52,199 nt of DNA from an uncultured Ilumatobacter sp. (GTDB lineage: Bacteria; Actinomycetota; Acidimicrobiia; Acidimicrobiales; Ilumatobacteraceae), in assembly GCA_937905835.1 (NCBI GenBank), contig CALCXK010000030.1:1-52199 (forward strand), given 5' to 3'. The first letter of the stretch is position 1; each line of letters begins with the position of its first letter. Position numbers and translations under genes: made by a program. Under the pieces are notes generated by a model. That model was not told where the DNA came from and ran no database searches. It saw only the letters and a program-made list of their open reading frames with translations. Below are positions 15,649 through 24,641 of this stretch, piece by piece.

Positions 15649-17328
15649 TCAGGTTGCTTGCCGTTCGGCTCGGCCAGCCTCGAAAAACGATCGAATTGCG
15701 GTGCCCCAATGATCGCGTCGTTGGACCCATCGCACGAGAACGCCGAGGACCAATGCCACGCCGATGACAGCCCGGACTGCTGTGCCAGCGCTCGGATCGA
15801 AACGCATCGCGACGATCGGGACGAGGCCAAGGCTGCTGAGGATGATTGGTAAGAAGGTGGAAAATGCGTTGCTGAAGCCGGCGAACTCGGGCGGGACGAA
15901 CGACTGATCGGTGTCGCGGGGCGTGCCCATGATGTTTGTGTCGGCCGCAGCGATGGGGGTTGGCGCATCGAGCACCGCTCCGACAACCGGGCCGATGGCC
16001 CCGGCGAGGGTGACCGGCAGTGCAATTGCAAATGCGGCTGCAGCGTGACTCGGCTCGACGATCGATGCAGCTGCGGCACCGAGGAGCGCGGCAATCGCGA
16101 GCAGGGCCGCAGGAGCTACGAGGTGATGGGCAAAGAGTTGGCCGCGTTCGATGGGGAGCCCGTCGGTGATGTCTGGGCGATCAATCTCTTGCGAGAGCGG
16201 TTCGATGACTTCCATGCCGAGAAGGAAGATCGCGGCGAGTGTTCCGAGGACAAACAGCAGGCTGGAGTTGGCCGCGAGCGAAGCGCAGACGCCGCCGACC
16301 AGGGCGAGGCTGGCGATGCGCGCGAGCCGCGATGCCGGAAGCCGGCGCAGTGACCGGAATCCGCGTCGCCAGATCATTGAGCGGACGGAACCACGCGGCC
16401 CACGGCGTTCGCCAAGGGGTGTTCTCATCGAGCCTCCCCACGGTGTCGAACGGAGCGTTTCAGCGCGCAGTTGGCGGCGCAGCATCACGACGGTCCGCAA
16501 GTCCTGCACGGTCGCTGCGAAGCGGAGTTGTGTGACCAGTGAGCCACGGCGCTCGAGTGGTTCGATGCGTAGGCCGCCACAGAGCGCAAGGGAGACAACG
16601 ATCGCTCCGAAGGTGATGGCGATCGCGACGACGTCGATGCCTTGCTGACGGATGCCCCAGAAGGCAAGGCTCCCGTCGAGATCGGCGGGGCCGAAACGCA
16701 GCAGACTGGTACTTGGGCCGCTCCAGTTGATCCACGCGGCTGCGCCTTGCCAGGCGAGCGCGATGGTGGCGAGGGCTGTGGCGGCCCAGCGCGGCAAACG
16801 GATGACGTGGGCAATCAGGGCTGACACCACGAACACGGCGCCTGTGACGGCACCGAAGAGCGCACCCGCTGCGGCCCACGCTGCTCGCGATCCTTCGACC
16901 TCTCGGGCGACGAATTGTCCGAGCACGGCGGTCGCCAATGAAATCGAGAACGTCACTGATCGAATTCGCTGGCCGACCGATCGCAGCAGCGCGCGTCGTC
17001 GGCCGATCGGTGAGAGCAGAACATGACGGATGTCGGCGACTTCGATCGCAACTGGCCCGCCATCGGCACCACTCCGCAGGCCCAGTCCAAAGGCGGCCAC
17101 CACGAAGAGGCCGATGATCGATGGGCCACGTGCCAACAAGTCGGAGGTCTCGATACCGTCGCCGACCACTCCATCGATGGCGTCCGAAGTGAGAACGACG
17201 CCAGTCAGACCGACGAGAGCGAAGAGGTAGACGCGGTAGGCCACGTCGAACCATTCGGCACCACCAAGTCGACGACTCTGACGAGTGCGACGCAGGTCGC
17301 GTAACGCTCCTGCCGTGTCGATGTCCAT
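15649..17328 (-). CDS. Multi-pass ABC transporter membrane protein
   Basis: This 559-residue protein has roughly eleven or twelve hydrophobic segments in two blocks separated by a basic cytoplasmic stretch around residues 280-330. Examples are GLFVVAAFGLGL, LFGAVTGAVFVVSALIAHVI, LLFVLGTLAAIFLLGM and VRAVIGVALVLGVLVRWV. I recognise no specific family, but the ATP-binding subunit directly downstream makes it the likely permease of an exporter. The start at 17328 gives a basic cytoplasmic N-terminus. It diverges from the TlpA-like gene at 17474. Confidence 0.7.
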   Translation of the reverse strand: MDIDTAGALRDLRRTRQSRRLGGAEWFDVAYRVYLFALVGLTGVVLTSDAIDGVVGDGIETSDLLARGPSIIGLFVVAAFGLGLRSGADGGPVAIEVADIRHVLLSPIGRRRALLRSVGQRIRSVTFSISLATAVLGQFVAREVEGSRAAWAAAGALFGAVTGAVFVVSALIAHVIRLPRWAATALATIALAWQGAAAWINWSGPSTSLLRFGPADLDGSLAFWGIRQQGIDVVAIAITFGAIVVSLALCGGLRIEPLERRGSLVTQLRFAATVQDLRTVVMLRRQLRAETLRSTPWGGSMRTPLGERRGPRGSVRSMIWRRGFRSLRRLPASRLARIASLALVGGVCASLAANSSLLFVLGTLAAIFLLGMEVIEPLSQEIDRPDITDGLPIERGQLFAHHLVAPAALLAIAALLGAAAASIVEPSHAAAAFAIALPVTLAGAIGPVVGAVLDAPTPIAAADTNIMGTPRDTDQSFVPPEFAGFSNAFSTFLPIILSSLGLVPIVAMRFDPSAGTAVRAVIGVALVLGVLVRWVQRRDHWGTAIRSFFEAGRAERQAT

Positions 17329-17473
17329 CGCCGGCGACGCTATCCCTCGACGTGCTCACCGACTCGCTTTCGACATCTGTGAAAACTGGCCAGTGCCGAG
17401 GAGGAACACGTTCTGTACAGCAAACTGGGCAGAGGACGACTCCGATCACAACATCGGACCATGAGGAGCCCCT

Positions 17474-18160
17474 ATGACGACACCGACCCGCAATCGATTT
17501 GTTGCCGCACTGGCGGCGTGCGCGCTCCTTGTCTTGACGGCATGTGGAGGCAGCGAAGACGCCCCGGACACCGCTGCCACTGACCCGGTAACTGACGAGC
17601 CAGCAGCCGAGCCAGCAGCCGAGCCGATAGTTGCAGCAGCAGCGATCCTCGAGAGGTCCGCATCGTTGAACGTCACCGGCGAGGCCCTGCCGCCGCTCGA
17701 AGATCCGAACAACGACGCGGCGGTCGGCACGGCAGCCCCGGTCGTCGTCGGCGCCACCTTCGACGGCACCGAGGTGTCAATTGGCGGCCCGACCGATGGG
17801 CCGACGATGCTCGTGTTCCTCGCGCACTGGTGCCCGCACTGCAACGACGAGATCCCCGAGATCGTCACCTTGCGTGACCGCGGCGACCTGCCGGAGAATC
17901 TCAAGATCATCGGCGTCAGCACCGCAGTGCAGCCCGATCGTGACAACTTCCCGCCGTCGAGTTGGATCGGCGAGAAGGATTGGACCTGGCCAGTGCTTGC
18001 CGACACGGCCGACTCGGAAGCCATTCAACTGTATGGCGGCACGGGCTTCCCGTTCACCGTGATGCTGAACGCCGACGGCACCGTCAACGCCCGTAAGAGC
18101 GGCAGCGAATCGGCCGACCAGATCCTCGAGTGGATCAACGCCGCACTCCTGACCGTGTAA
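17474..18160 (+). CDS. TlpA/ResA-like thioredoxin-fold lipoprotein
   Basis: This 228-residue exported thiol-disulfide oxidoreductase has a lipoprotein signal with lipobox VLTACGG. An AEPAAEPAAEP repeat linker follows, then a thioredoxin fold with active site WCPHC at about residues 117-121. The cis-proline loop is TGFPFTVML. Such proteins reduce disulfides outside the membrane, for instance in cytochrome c or envelope protein maturation. The ATG at 17474 is preceded by GAGGAG at a normal spacing. No ccm or ccd genes adjoin it; the divergent ABC pair at 14.9-17.3 kb might be functionally related, but that is only inference. Confidence 0.85.
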   Translation: MTTPTRNRFVAALAACALLVLTACGGSEDAPDTAATDPVTDEPAAEPAAEPIVAAAAILERSASLNVTGEALPPLEDPNNDAAVGTAAPVVVGATFDGTEVSIGGPTDGPTMLVFLAHWCPHCNDEIPEIVTLRDRGDLPENLKIIGVSTAVQPDRDNFPPSSWIGEKDWTWPVLADTADSEAIQLYGGTGFPFTVMLNADGTVNARKSGSESADQILEWINAALLTV

Positions 18161-18178
18161 TTGGCGTCGACGGATCGG

Positions 18179-19402
18179 TCAGGGCCGCAGATGTTCGGCA
18201 GCGGCGACAGCGCGTTCGATGACGATGCGGACCGGTATACCGAGCGCCTCGGCCGCTCGTGCAGCATCGTCGAACTCGACTTTGGTGCGGTGGGCTGAGA
18301 CCTTGAGCCCGACGGTGTGACCGTCGATCACGACGCTCGTCATCTCGCGCTGCTGAGGCCAGCGCACGAGCGAAGTTGCACGTACGCCCAGCGAACCGGT
18401 TTCGTGCACCAGCACGTCGCGCACGGTGTCGCGCATGGTGGGCTCACATAACGCGCTCACGGTGTAGGCGGGTCGGCCCTTCTTCATGATGATCGGTGTG
18501 GCCCACGCATCGTGGGCGCCCGCAGCGAGCAGCCGATCGATGGTGTGCGCGATGATCTCGCCGGTCACGTCGTCGACATTGACGTCGAGCTGCACGATCG
18601 GAGCGCCATCGTCAGCAGCAACCGACACAGCGGCTTCAACGATGGTGACCTGGACCACGTTGGCGCGTCCGGGCGGGTCGGCAGTTCCCGCGCCATAGCC
18701 GACGCTGATCGGGGTCCCGGACGGCATCGGGCCGAACTTGGTGGCCAGGGTCGTCATCAATGCAACACCTGTCGGCGTCGCGGTTTCCAGTGTCATCGGC
18801 AAGCCGTGCGTCGGGGCGCCAGCTGCAGTGAGAAGCGCAAGTGTTGCCGGGGCCGGGTGGGGGAGCGCTCCGTGTGCTGTTTGCACGATGCCGCTGCCGA
18901 GGCCGATCGACGAGCACACGACACGTTCGATGCCCAACGATTCGAGTGCGGCGCAGACGCCGACGACGTCGATGATCGAGTCGAGCGCACCGACTTCGTG
19001 CAGCTCGACGTCGGCCGGATCGATGCCGTGAATCGCACCTTCGACGGCAGCCAACCGTTCGAAGACGGCGCGGGCCCGAGCACGCACCCGGTCGGGGAGG
19101 TCGGCTGCGTCGAGGAGCGCAAAGATCTCACTCGCTGGGCGATGGACATGCGGCGCCGCATCTTCAGAGTGCTCACTGTCGTGGGCGTGTAACTCGTCGT
19201 GGGTAACGATGTTGGCCCACGTCGCGCCGACCCCGCATCGCTGAACGCGCTCGAAGAAGATGGCGTAGCCGTCGACGCCGAGCCCGGCGATCGTGTCGGC
19301 GATCGTGTCGATGTCAGCACCGGCATCGACGAGCGCTGCCATCGCCATGTCGCCGGCGACACCCGCGTGGCAGTTGAACCATGCGGTGCGTGTCACGAGC
19401 AC
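18179..19402 (-). CDS. larC: Nickel-pincer cofactor cyclometallase LarC
   Basis: LarC inserts nickel into the pyridinium-dithiocarboxylate ligand to make the nickel-pincer nucleotide cofactor of lactate racemase-type enzymes. The 407-residue protein starts with the family motif WFNCHAGVAGDM. Further typical segments are HEVGALDSIIDVVG, ANVVQVTIVE, LDVNVDDVTGE and the C-terminal region with EFDDAARAAEALG. It is a single full-length protein, unlike the frameshifted larC1/larC2 of Lactobacillus plantarum. The start overlaps the larB stop by ten bases. No larA or larE is in the window. Confidence 0.92.
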   Translation of the reverse strand: MLVTRTAWFNCHAGVAGDMAMAALVDAGADIDTIADTIAGLGVDGYAIFFERVQRCGVGATWANIVTHDELHAHDSEHSEDAAPHVHRPASEIFALLDAADLPDRVRARARAVFERLAAVEGAIHGIDPADVELHEVGALDSIIDVVGVCAALESLGIERVVCSSIGLGSGIVQTAHGALPHPAPATLALLTAAGAPTHGLPMTLETATPTGVALMTTLATKFGPMPSGTPISVGYGAGTADPPGRANVVQVTIVEAAVSVAADDGAPIVQLDVNVDDVTGEIIAHTIDRLLAAGAHDAWATPIIMKKGRPAYTVSALCEPTMRDTVRDVLVHETGSLGVRATSLVRWPQQREMTSVVIDGHTVGLKVSAHRTKVEFDDAARAAEALGIPVRIVIERAVAAAEHLRP

Positions 19403-20139
19403 ATCCTGGCAATTGCGCAGGCTGCGCCGAACCCGTTATCGATCCCGACGACCGAGATGCCTGACGCGCACGAGGCATGCATTGCGAGGAGCGCGGTGAC
19501 ACCTTCGAGCCCGGCGCCGTAGCCGACGCTGGTCGGGACGGCGACCACCGGCACGGAAGTGAGCCCACCAATAACGCTCGCCAATGCGCCTTCCATGCCA
19601 GCAACACAGATCACTGCGTCGGCCGCGGTGACGTGGTCCAGGCGCGCCAGCAGCCGGTGGAGGCCGGCGACGCCGACATCGGCGATCAGCCGAGGTGTGA
19701 AGCCGTAGGCACGTAGGGTCAGCTCGGCTTCGTGGGCCACAGCGAGATCGCTCGTTCCGGCAGTGATGACGAGTATGTCGGAAGTCCGAGTTGGCTCGGG
19801 TGTGCGCCACAGCAGTGATCCGTTTGCTTCGATCGCTGGGCCGTGGGCTGCGAGGCATGCAGTGCGCTGATCGTTGTCGGTTCGGGTGAGGAGCACCGGG
19901 CCTGATCCGTTTTCCAACAGTTCCCCGACGATCTTGACGCAGTGCTCAACGGTTTTACCTGGTCCGTACACCGCCTCGGGCATGCCTTGCCGAAGCGTGC
20001 GGTGATGATCGACGAGCGCGCCGTCGATATCGGCAAACGGAAGCCGGCGGAGGCGCTTCACCGCATCGTCCGGGTGAGTTGTTCCTGCCCGGATACCGTC
20101 GACGAGTTCACGGAGCGCCTGTTCGTCCATTGGGCACAT
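19393..20139 (-). CDS. larB: Nicotinic acid adenine dinucleotide carboxylase/hydrolase LarB
   Basis: LarB carboxylates nicotinic acid adenine dinucleotide and releases AMP, the first step of nickel-pincer cofactor synthesis. The roughly 248-residue protein has the C-terminal PurE-like domain with VITAGTSDLAVAHEAE, DVGVAGLHRLL, AGMEGALASVIGGL and PTSVGYGAG. The N-terminal domain carries PEAVYGPGKT. The frame is open to 20166. ATG codons at 20139 and 20130 are more likely starts, because the family begins near the DEQALREL segment. It is translationally linked to larC. Confidence 0.9.
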   Translation of the reverse strand: MCPMDEQALRELVDGIRAGTTHPDDAVKRLRRLPFADIDGALVDHHRTLRQGMPEAVYGPGKTVEHCVKIVGELLENGSGPVLLTRTDNDQRTACLAAHGPAIEANGSLLWRTPEPTRTSDILVITAGTSDLAVAHEAELTLRAYGFTPRLIADVGVAGLHRLLARLDHVTAADAVICVAGMEGALASVIGGLTSVPVVAVPTSVGYGAGLEGVTALLAMHASCASGISVVGIDNGFGAACAIARMCS

Positions 20140-20220
20140 CGTGCCAGAAGGAATGGGCAACGCCATGCCGGTCGGTTTCTCTGGGCGACAGTTCGGGGCC
20201 TATGGCCTACGCTCAGCCAG

Positions 20221-21177
20221 ATGAACGAGAGTGGCAGTGGACAGGTAACGGCGTTTGGACGCGTGGGATTCTTCGGTCCGTTCGGCACGTTCACGCAGCA
20301 GGCACTCCAGACCCAGGCCGACCTGGCTGCAGCGGAGCAGATTCCATTTCGCACGGTGCCCGACATTCTCGATGCAGTGCAGGCCGGCGTGGTTGACGTC
20401 GGCTTCGTGCCGATCGAGAACTCGATTGAAGGCATGGTCAACTTCACGCAGGACGCGCTCGCCTTCGACCATGACCTCGTTATCCAGCGCGAAGTTGTGA
20501 TCGACATCGAGCACTGCCTCGTCGCCCGCCCGGGCGTCAGACTCACCGACATCTCGACGATCTACTCGATCCCCGTCGCCACGGCGCAATGCCACCGCTA
20601 CCTCCGCGAAACCCTGCCCGAGGCTGACATTCGCGCGGCAAACAGCACAGCTGACGCTGCCAAAACCGTTGCCGAATCGGACGCTACGAACATCGCTGCG
20701 CTTGCTCCGCGGGTCGCTGCTGATCTTTTCGGCCTCGACGTGGTTGCTGCCGACGTCGCTGACCACGCGGGCAACCAGACCCGCTTCCTGCTCGTCGCGC
20801 GCGACGGTGTCCCCGCGCCGACGGGCCACGACAAGACGGCGCTGGTCATCTATCAACGTGCCGATGAACCCGGTTCGTTGATCTCGATTCTCCAGGAGTT
20901 TGCCGCTCGCCGGATCAACCTGTCGAACCTGTTCAGCCGTCCGACGAAAGACGGTGGCCTCGGTGACTACTGCTTCATCGTCTATGCCGATGCCCACGTG
21001 TCCGATGAACTCCTCGCCGACACGATGCGGTCGCTCCACGCGAAACAGGGCCGCGTGAAGTTTCTGGGCTCGTATCCGGCCGTCGGCGAGCATGCCGATG
21101 TCGCCCGCGCCGACGCGGGTGGGCGCTGGGATGTCGCTGACGCCTGGCTTGCGGCCATCCGCGCTCAGATCAACTAA
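20221..21177 (+). CDS. pheA: Prephenate dehydratase
   Basis: This is a monofunctional prephenate dehydratase that converts prephenate to phenylpyruvate for phenylalanine synthesis. The 318-residue protein has the catalytic periplasmic-binding-like domain (FFGPFGTFTQQAL, VGFVPIENSIEGMV, AALAPRVAA). The hallmark is NQTRFLLV, whose Thr-Arg is catalytic. A C-terminal ACT domain (about residues 205-280, with DEPGSLISILQEFAARRINL) contains GSLISIL, the site of phenylalanine feedback in relatives. No chorismate mutase domain is present. The frame is open back to 19942, but the ATG at 20221 fits the family. Confidence 0.93.
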   Translation: MNESGSGQVTAFGRVGFFGPFGTFTQQALQTQADLAAAEQIPFRTVPDILDAVQAGVVDVGFVPIENSIEGMVNFTQDALAFDHDLVIQREVVIDIEHCLVARPGVRLTDISTIYSIPVATAQCHRYLRETLPEADIRAANSTADAAKTVAESDATNIAALAPRVAADLFGLDVVAADVADHAGNQTRFLLVARDGVPAPTGHDKTALVIYQRADEPGSLISILQEFAARRINLSNLFSRPTKDGGLGDYCFIVYADAHVSDELLADTMRSLHAKQGRVKFLGSYPAVGEHADVARADAGGRWDVADAWLAAIRAQIN

Positions 21178-21191
21178 CTCGCTACTTCCCC

Positions 21192-21222
21192 GTCCACTTC
21201 CCCTCGGGTCAAAAGTGGACAT
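21192..21222 (+). repeat. 25-bp intergenic repeat, copy 2, with hairpin
   Basis: Bases 21198-21222 are identical to 6950-6974. Here GTCCACTT (21192-21199) and AAGTGGAC (21213-21220) form a perfect 8-bp stem around a 13-base loop. It lies 15 bases after the pheA stop and may terminate or stabilise that transcript. Confidence 0.8.
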
Positions 21223-21245
21223 ACCGCGCCGTTAGTCTCGGCGTC

Positions 21246-22130
21246 ATGTCGGAACAGCCTGTCGCAGTCGTCACCGGTGCCAACTCAGGGATTGGTCGCG
21301 CGGCCGCGGTCCACCTTGCTCAGCAAGGGATGCGCGTGTTTGGAACGGTGCGCTCTACTTCCAGGGCCGAGAAGCTGCTGGCGATGGCTGCCGATGCCGG
21401 TGTCGCCGTCGAACTCGCCGAACTCGATGTCGCTGATGACGAGTCGGTGCAGGCGGGCTTCGCACAGATTCTTGCCGCTGCGGGTCGTGTCGATCACCTC
21501 GTGAACTCTGCCGGAGTCGGCGGCAACGCCGTTGCCGAGGAGTGCCCGTCGGAGCTGTATAACAGTGTCTTCAACATCAACGTCACCGGCGCTGTTCGCT
21601 GCGCCCAGCAGGTGTTGCCGGGCATGCGTGAGCGTCGTTCCGGCACGATTGTCAACATCACCTCGGTGGCTGGCCGCATTGCGGCACTCGCTCAGTCGCC
21701 CTACGTCGCTTCCAAGTGGGCGCTCGAAGGTGTCAGCGAGGGGATGGCCCAAGAGTTGGCGCCGTTCGACGTGCGTGTGGCGATCGTGGAGCCCGGAGTG
21801 ACGAAGTCAGCAATCTTCGCCAAAAACATCGATGCGCCGAACTCGACCGGCGCCTACGACGCCCACTACCAGAACATGTTCCAGTTCTATACCGCCGGAT
21901 ATCTGAGCGCCACCGACCCCTTCGAGGTCGCCAAGGTGATCCATCACTCGATTGTGACCAACGAACCCGAACTGCGGTACGCGGTCAGCTGGGCTGGCCC
22001 CGAGATGGCCGCGCTCCACGACCGCATCGATCACGCCGACTGGCTCGAACTGGGTCGGATTGACGATCTGGACGCCTACATGACGCGTTTCGAAGAGATC
22101 TTCGGCGTCGACATCCACACGCCGAGCTGA
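21246..22130 (+). CDS. Short-chain dehydrogenase/reductase
   Basis: This is a classical 294-residue SDR using NAD(P)H. The Rossmann motif TGANSGIG lies near residue 11, NSAGVGG near residue 88, the catalytic serine in NITSVAG and the YxxxK pair in SPYVASKWALEG. An Arg in the first beta-turn region (FGTVRSTSR) hints at NADP preference. A longer C-terminal part (residues 190-294) is like that of many actinobacterial SDRs. The substrate is unknown. It stands alone between pheA and a decayed gene. Confidence 0.88.
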   Translation: MSEQPVAVVTGANSGIGRAAAVHLAQQGMRVFGTVRSTSRAEKLLAMAADAGVAVELAELDVADDESVQAGFAQILAAAGRVDHLVNSAGVGGNAVAEECPSELYNSVFNINVTGAVRCAQQVLPGMRERRSGTIVNITSVAGRIAALAQSPYVASKWALEGVSEGMAQELAPFDVRVAIVEPGVTKSAIFAKNIDAPNSTGAYDAHYQNMFQFYTAGYLSATDPFEVAKVIHHSIVTNEPELRYAVSWAGPEMAALHDRIDHADWLELGRIDDLDAYMTRFEEIFGVDIHTPS

Positions 22131-22220
22131 CCACCGTCATTCCGGTCAAAATCCTGACCATCTACAGTCACAACCGGACTCGTTTTGTGATGACGATGGT
22201 GATGCTCGACACGCGGTTGG

Positions 22221-22530
22221 GTGATGGCGCTGCCCAAGTTCCTGTCGCTCGCAGAACTCAATGATTCGCTACCGGGTGAAGCGGTGCGTGACTGGGTCGC
22301 CTCACTGACTGCGCCTCGGTCAACTGGACCCTCAAACGGGGCCGTCTCGCACCGGAGCTGCAACTTGGTGGGGCCCTTCTGCAGCCGCACTTGCTGCGCC
22401 GCTCCACGACGACGTCGCGCAGACCATGCCGCCCGCTGCGATGTGGCTGCACAGACGCGACGACCTCATCGAGGCGGTCCACGCTTTTCTCGACACGGAG
22501 GCGTTCGAGCGGTTCGGCTTCCCCGCCTGA
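22221..22530 (+). pseudogene. Frameshifted remnant of an unidentified gene
   Basis: Protein-like sequence runs through three frames. It starts MALPKFLSLAELNDSLPGEA in the frame of 22221. It continues SVNWTLKRGRLAPELQLGGA in the frame of 22391. It ends in the third frame, where bases 22381-22530 read LAAPLHDDVAQTMPPAAMW followed by HRRDDLIEAVHAFLD and FERFGFPA before a TGA. Composition and the clean stop suggest a once intact protein of about 100 residues, but I cannot name it. It could also be chance open frames; confidence is low. Confidence 0.4.
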
Positions 22531-22578
22531 CCGCCACCGGCGAATTAGCGTGGCGCCAACGCACAACAAGGAGACCTC

Positions 22579-23946
22579 ATGTCCGAATACGCCGTCGTCG
22601 ACCCCACCACGGGCGAGACCGTGCAGTCCTATCCCACCATCACCGACGTCGGCCTCGACGACGCGGTCGCGGGCGCCCAGCAGACCTTCAGCGGCTGGTC
22701 GCAGATCACCACGGTCGCAGAACGGGCGGCGCTGATCTCGAAGGTCGCTGACCTGCACGTGGAGCGGCGTGATGCACTCGCGGCGATCATCGCCCGCGAG
22801 ATGGGCAAGCCGCTCGGTGACTCACTCGGCGAGGTCGACTTCAGTGCTGACATCTACCGCTACTACGCCGACAACGCGAGCGAGTTCCTGGCCGACGAGC
22901 CGATCGAGCTGCTGGGCGGCGAAGGCAGCGCCATCGTGCGCAAGAGCGCCCTCGGCGTGCTGCTCGGCATCATGCCGTGGAACTTCCCGTACTACCAGGT
23001 CGCACGCTTCGCCGGCCCCAACCTCATCATCGGCAACCCGGTGCTGCTCAAGCACGCGCCCCAGTGCCCCGAGTCAGCTGCGGCGATCGAGCAGATGTTC
23101 ACCGATGCCGGCTTCCCGACCGGCGCGTACACCAACATCTACGCGACCAACGATCAGATCGCGACGATCATCGGCAACCCGATCATCCAGGGGGTGTCGC
23201 TGACCGGCTCCGAGCGAGCGGGTGCCGCGGTCGCCGAAGTCGCCGGACGGCATCTGAAGAAGGTCGTCCTCGAACTGGGGGGCTCCGACCCGTTCATCCT
23301 GTTGTCGACCGACGACCTCGACGCCACCATCGAGGCGGCGGTCATGGCTCGCCTCGACAACTGCGGCCAGGCCTGCAACGCGGCGAAACGATTCATCGTG
23401 ATCGACGAGCTGTACGACGAGTTCGTCGAAAAGTTCACGGCGGCAGCGCTGAACACACCGGTCGGCAGCCCGACCGACCCCGACACCGTGATCGGGCCGT
23501 TGTCGTCGCTGGCTGCCGCCGACCGTCTCAGCCAGCAGGTCGACGCCGCCGTCGCAGCGGGAGCGACCATCGTGACCACCGGCGAGCGATCGGGCGCGTT
23601 CTTCCCACCCGCGGTGCTGACCGACGTCGATCGGAACAACCCGGCGTACCACGAGGAGCTCTTCGGACCGGTGGCGATGATCCACCGCGTGACCAGCGAG
23701 GCCGAGGCGATCGAGCTGGCCAACGACACCCCGTTCGGGTTGGGCTCGTACCTCTACACGACCGATCCCGAGCAGGCGGAGCGCGTCGCCGACGCGATCC
23801 AGGCCGGGATGGTGTACGTCAACATCGTCGGCGCCGACAGCCCGGAGCTGCCCTTCGGTGGCGTCAAGCGGTCCGGCTCGGGCCGCGAACTCGGCCGATG
23901 GGGCGCCGACGAGTTCGTCAACAAGAAGCTCATCCGCGTCGGCTGA
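22579..23946 (+). CDS. NAD(P)-dependent aldehyde dehydrogenase, succinate-semialdehyde dehydrogenase (Sad) type
   Basis: This 455-residue ALDH superfamily enzyme oxidises an aldehyde to the acid. Catalytic residues are E232 in LELGGSDPF and C266 in NCGQACNAAKRF. The coenzyme-binding segment IMPWNFPYYQ lies at 131-140. Overall it resembles E. coli Sad (YneI), a succinate-semialdehyde dehydrogenase, especially in LKKVVLELGGSDPF and FGGVKRSGSGREL. A good ribosome site AAGGAGA stands seven bases before the ATG. It opens the catabolic cluster and faces the TetR gene tail to tail. It could oxidise a semialdehyde made by the PLP enzyme at 32.6 kb or a product of N-dealkylation. Confidence 0.9.
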   Translation: MSEYAVVDPTTGETVQSYPTITDVGLDDAVAGAQQTFSGWSQITTVAERAALISKVADLHVERRDALAAIIAREMGKPLGDSLGEVDFSADIYRYYADNASEFLADEPIELLGGEGSAIVRKSALGVLLGIMPWNFPYYQVARFAGPNLIIGNPVLLKHAPQCPESAAAIEQMFTDAGFPTGAYTNIYATNDQIATIIGNPIIQGVSLTGSERAGAAVAEVAGRHLKKVVLELGGSDPFILLSTDDLDATIEAAVMARLDNCGQACNAAKRFIVIDELYDEFVEKFTAAALNTPVGSPTDPDTVIGPLSSLAAADRLSQQVDAAVAAGATIVTTGERSGAFFPPAVLTDVDRNNPAYHEELFGPVAMIHRVTSEAEAIELANDTPFGLGSYLYTTDPEQAERVADAIQAGMVYVNIVGADSPELPFGGVKRSGSGRELGRWGADEFVNKKLIRVG

Positions 23947-23961
23947 GCCGACGCGGTCCGG

Positions 23962-24570
23962 TCACCGGTGGGTTGCCAATTCGCCGAGGCCGAGGTTGTT
24001 GCGGATCGCACCGCGTAACAGGTCGGCGGACTCGTCGGCGGTGTGCTCCGCGCCGAACAGCGTGTACTGGATGGCAAGACCGTCGCGCAACGCAGTGAGC
24101 CGGGCCGCGACGCTCTCGGGGTCCGGGCAGGTGAATTCGCCGACCGCGACGCCCTCGGCGAGCAGTTTGCGGATCGCGGAACGTTCGTGCATGTCGAGAT
24201 CCGCCATGACCTCACCGATCTTCGGCGCGCGACGCGTCTCTCCCCACGATTCGATCCACAGCAACCACGACGCGTCATCGGCGTCGACGGGCAGCGTCCC
24301 GCACAGCATGGTCTCCAAGCGCTCGAGCGGTGTCTTCGGCCCCGAAGCCACCTCGTCGCGGAACTCCTTGTCGTCGAGTGAGGCAACCTGCAGTGCGGCG
24401 AGGATCAGTTCGGCTTTCGACGAGAAGTGATAGTGCACCAGCGACGTCGACACCCCGGCGCGCCGGGCGACGTCAGCCACGGTCATCGAGGTCAGACCGA
24501 CGTCGATGATCACCTGGACGACGGAATCGAGGATCGCCGCCTTGCGCTGATCAGAAGTCGGCCTGCTCAC
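23962..24570 (-). CDS. TetR family transcriptional regulator
   Basis: This is a DNA-binding repressor of about 202 residues. The N-terminal helix-turn-helix reads MTVADVARRAGVSTSLVHYHF, followed by a ligand-binding helical domain containing LLWIESWGE and RLTALRDGLAIQY. The region resembles BetI-like regulators of the TetR family. The frame is open to 24696, but the GTG at 24570 gives the usual short arm before the HTH. It diverges from the GcvT-like gene at 24642, so it probably controls that operon and perhaps the palindrome-bearing promoter region at 32.6 kb. Both are inference. Confidence 0.88.
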   Translation of the reverse strand: MSRPTSDQRKAAILDSVVQVIIDVGLTSMTVADVARRAGVSTSLVHYHFSSKAELILAALQVASLDDKEFRDEVASGPKTPLERLETMLCGTLPVDADDASWLLWIESWGETRRAPKIGEVMADLDMHERSAIRKLLAEGVAVGEFTCPDPESVAARLTALRDGLAIQYTLFGAEHTADESADLLRGAIRNNLGLGELATHR

Positions 24571-24641
24571 GCGTGCAAGGGTACTCACGAGGACCCCGAC
24601 CAGGTCGTCGCATGCCGCTGACCGGTTGCTACTCTCTTGCC

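Noticed and set aside
20200..21222. 340-codon minus frame opposite pheA
   Set aside because: An antisense frame caused by GC codon bias; pheA has all family motifs on the plus strand.
22977..24098. 373-codon forward frame overlapping the aldehyde dehydrogenase
   Set aside because: Almost half of its residues are Arg, Gly or Pro; it is a phase shadow of the dehydrogenase gene.
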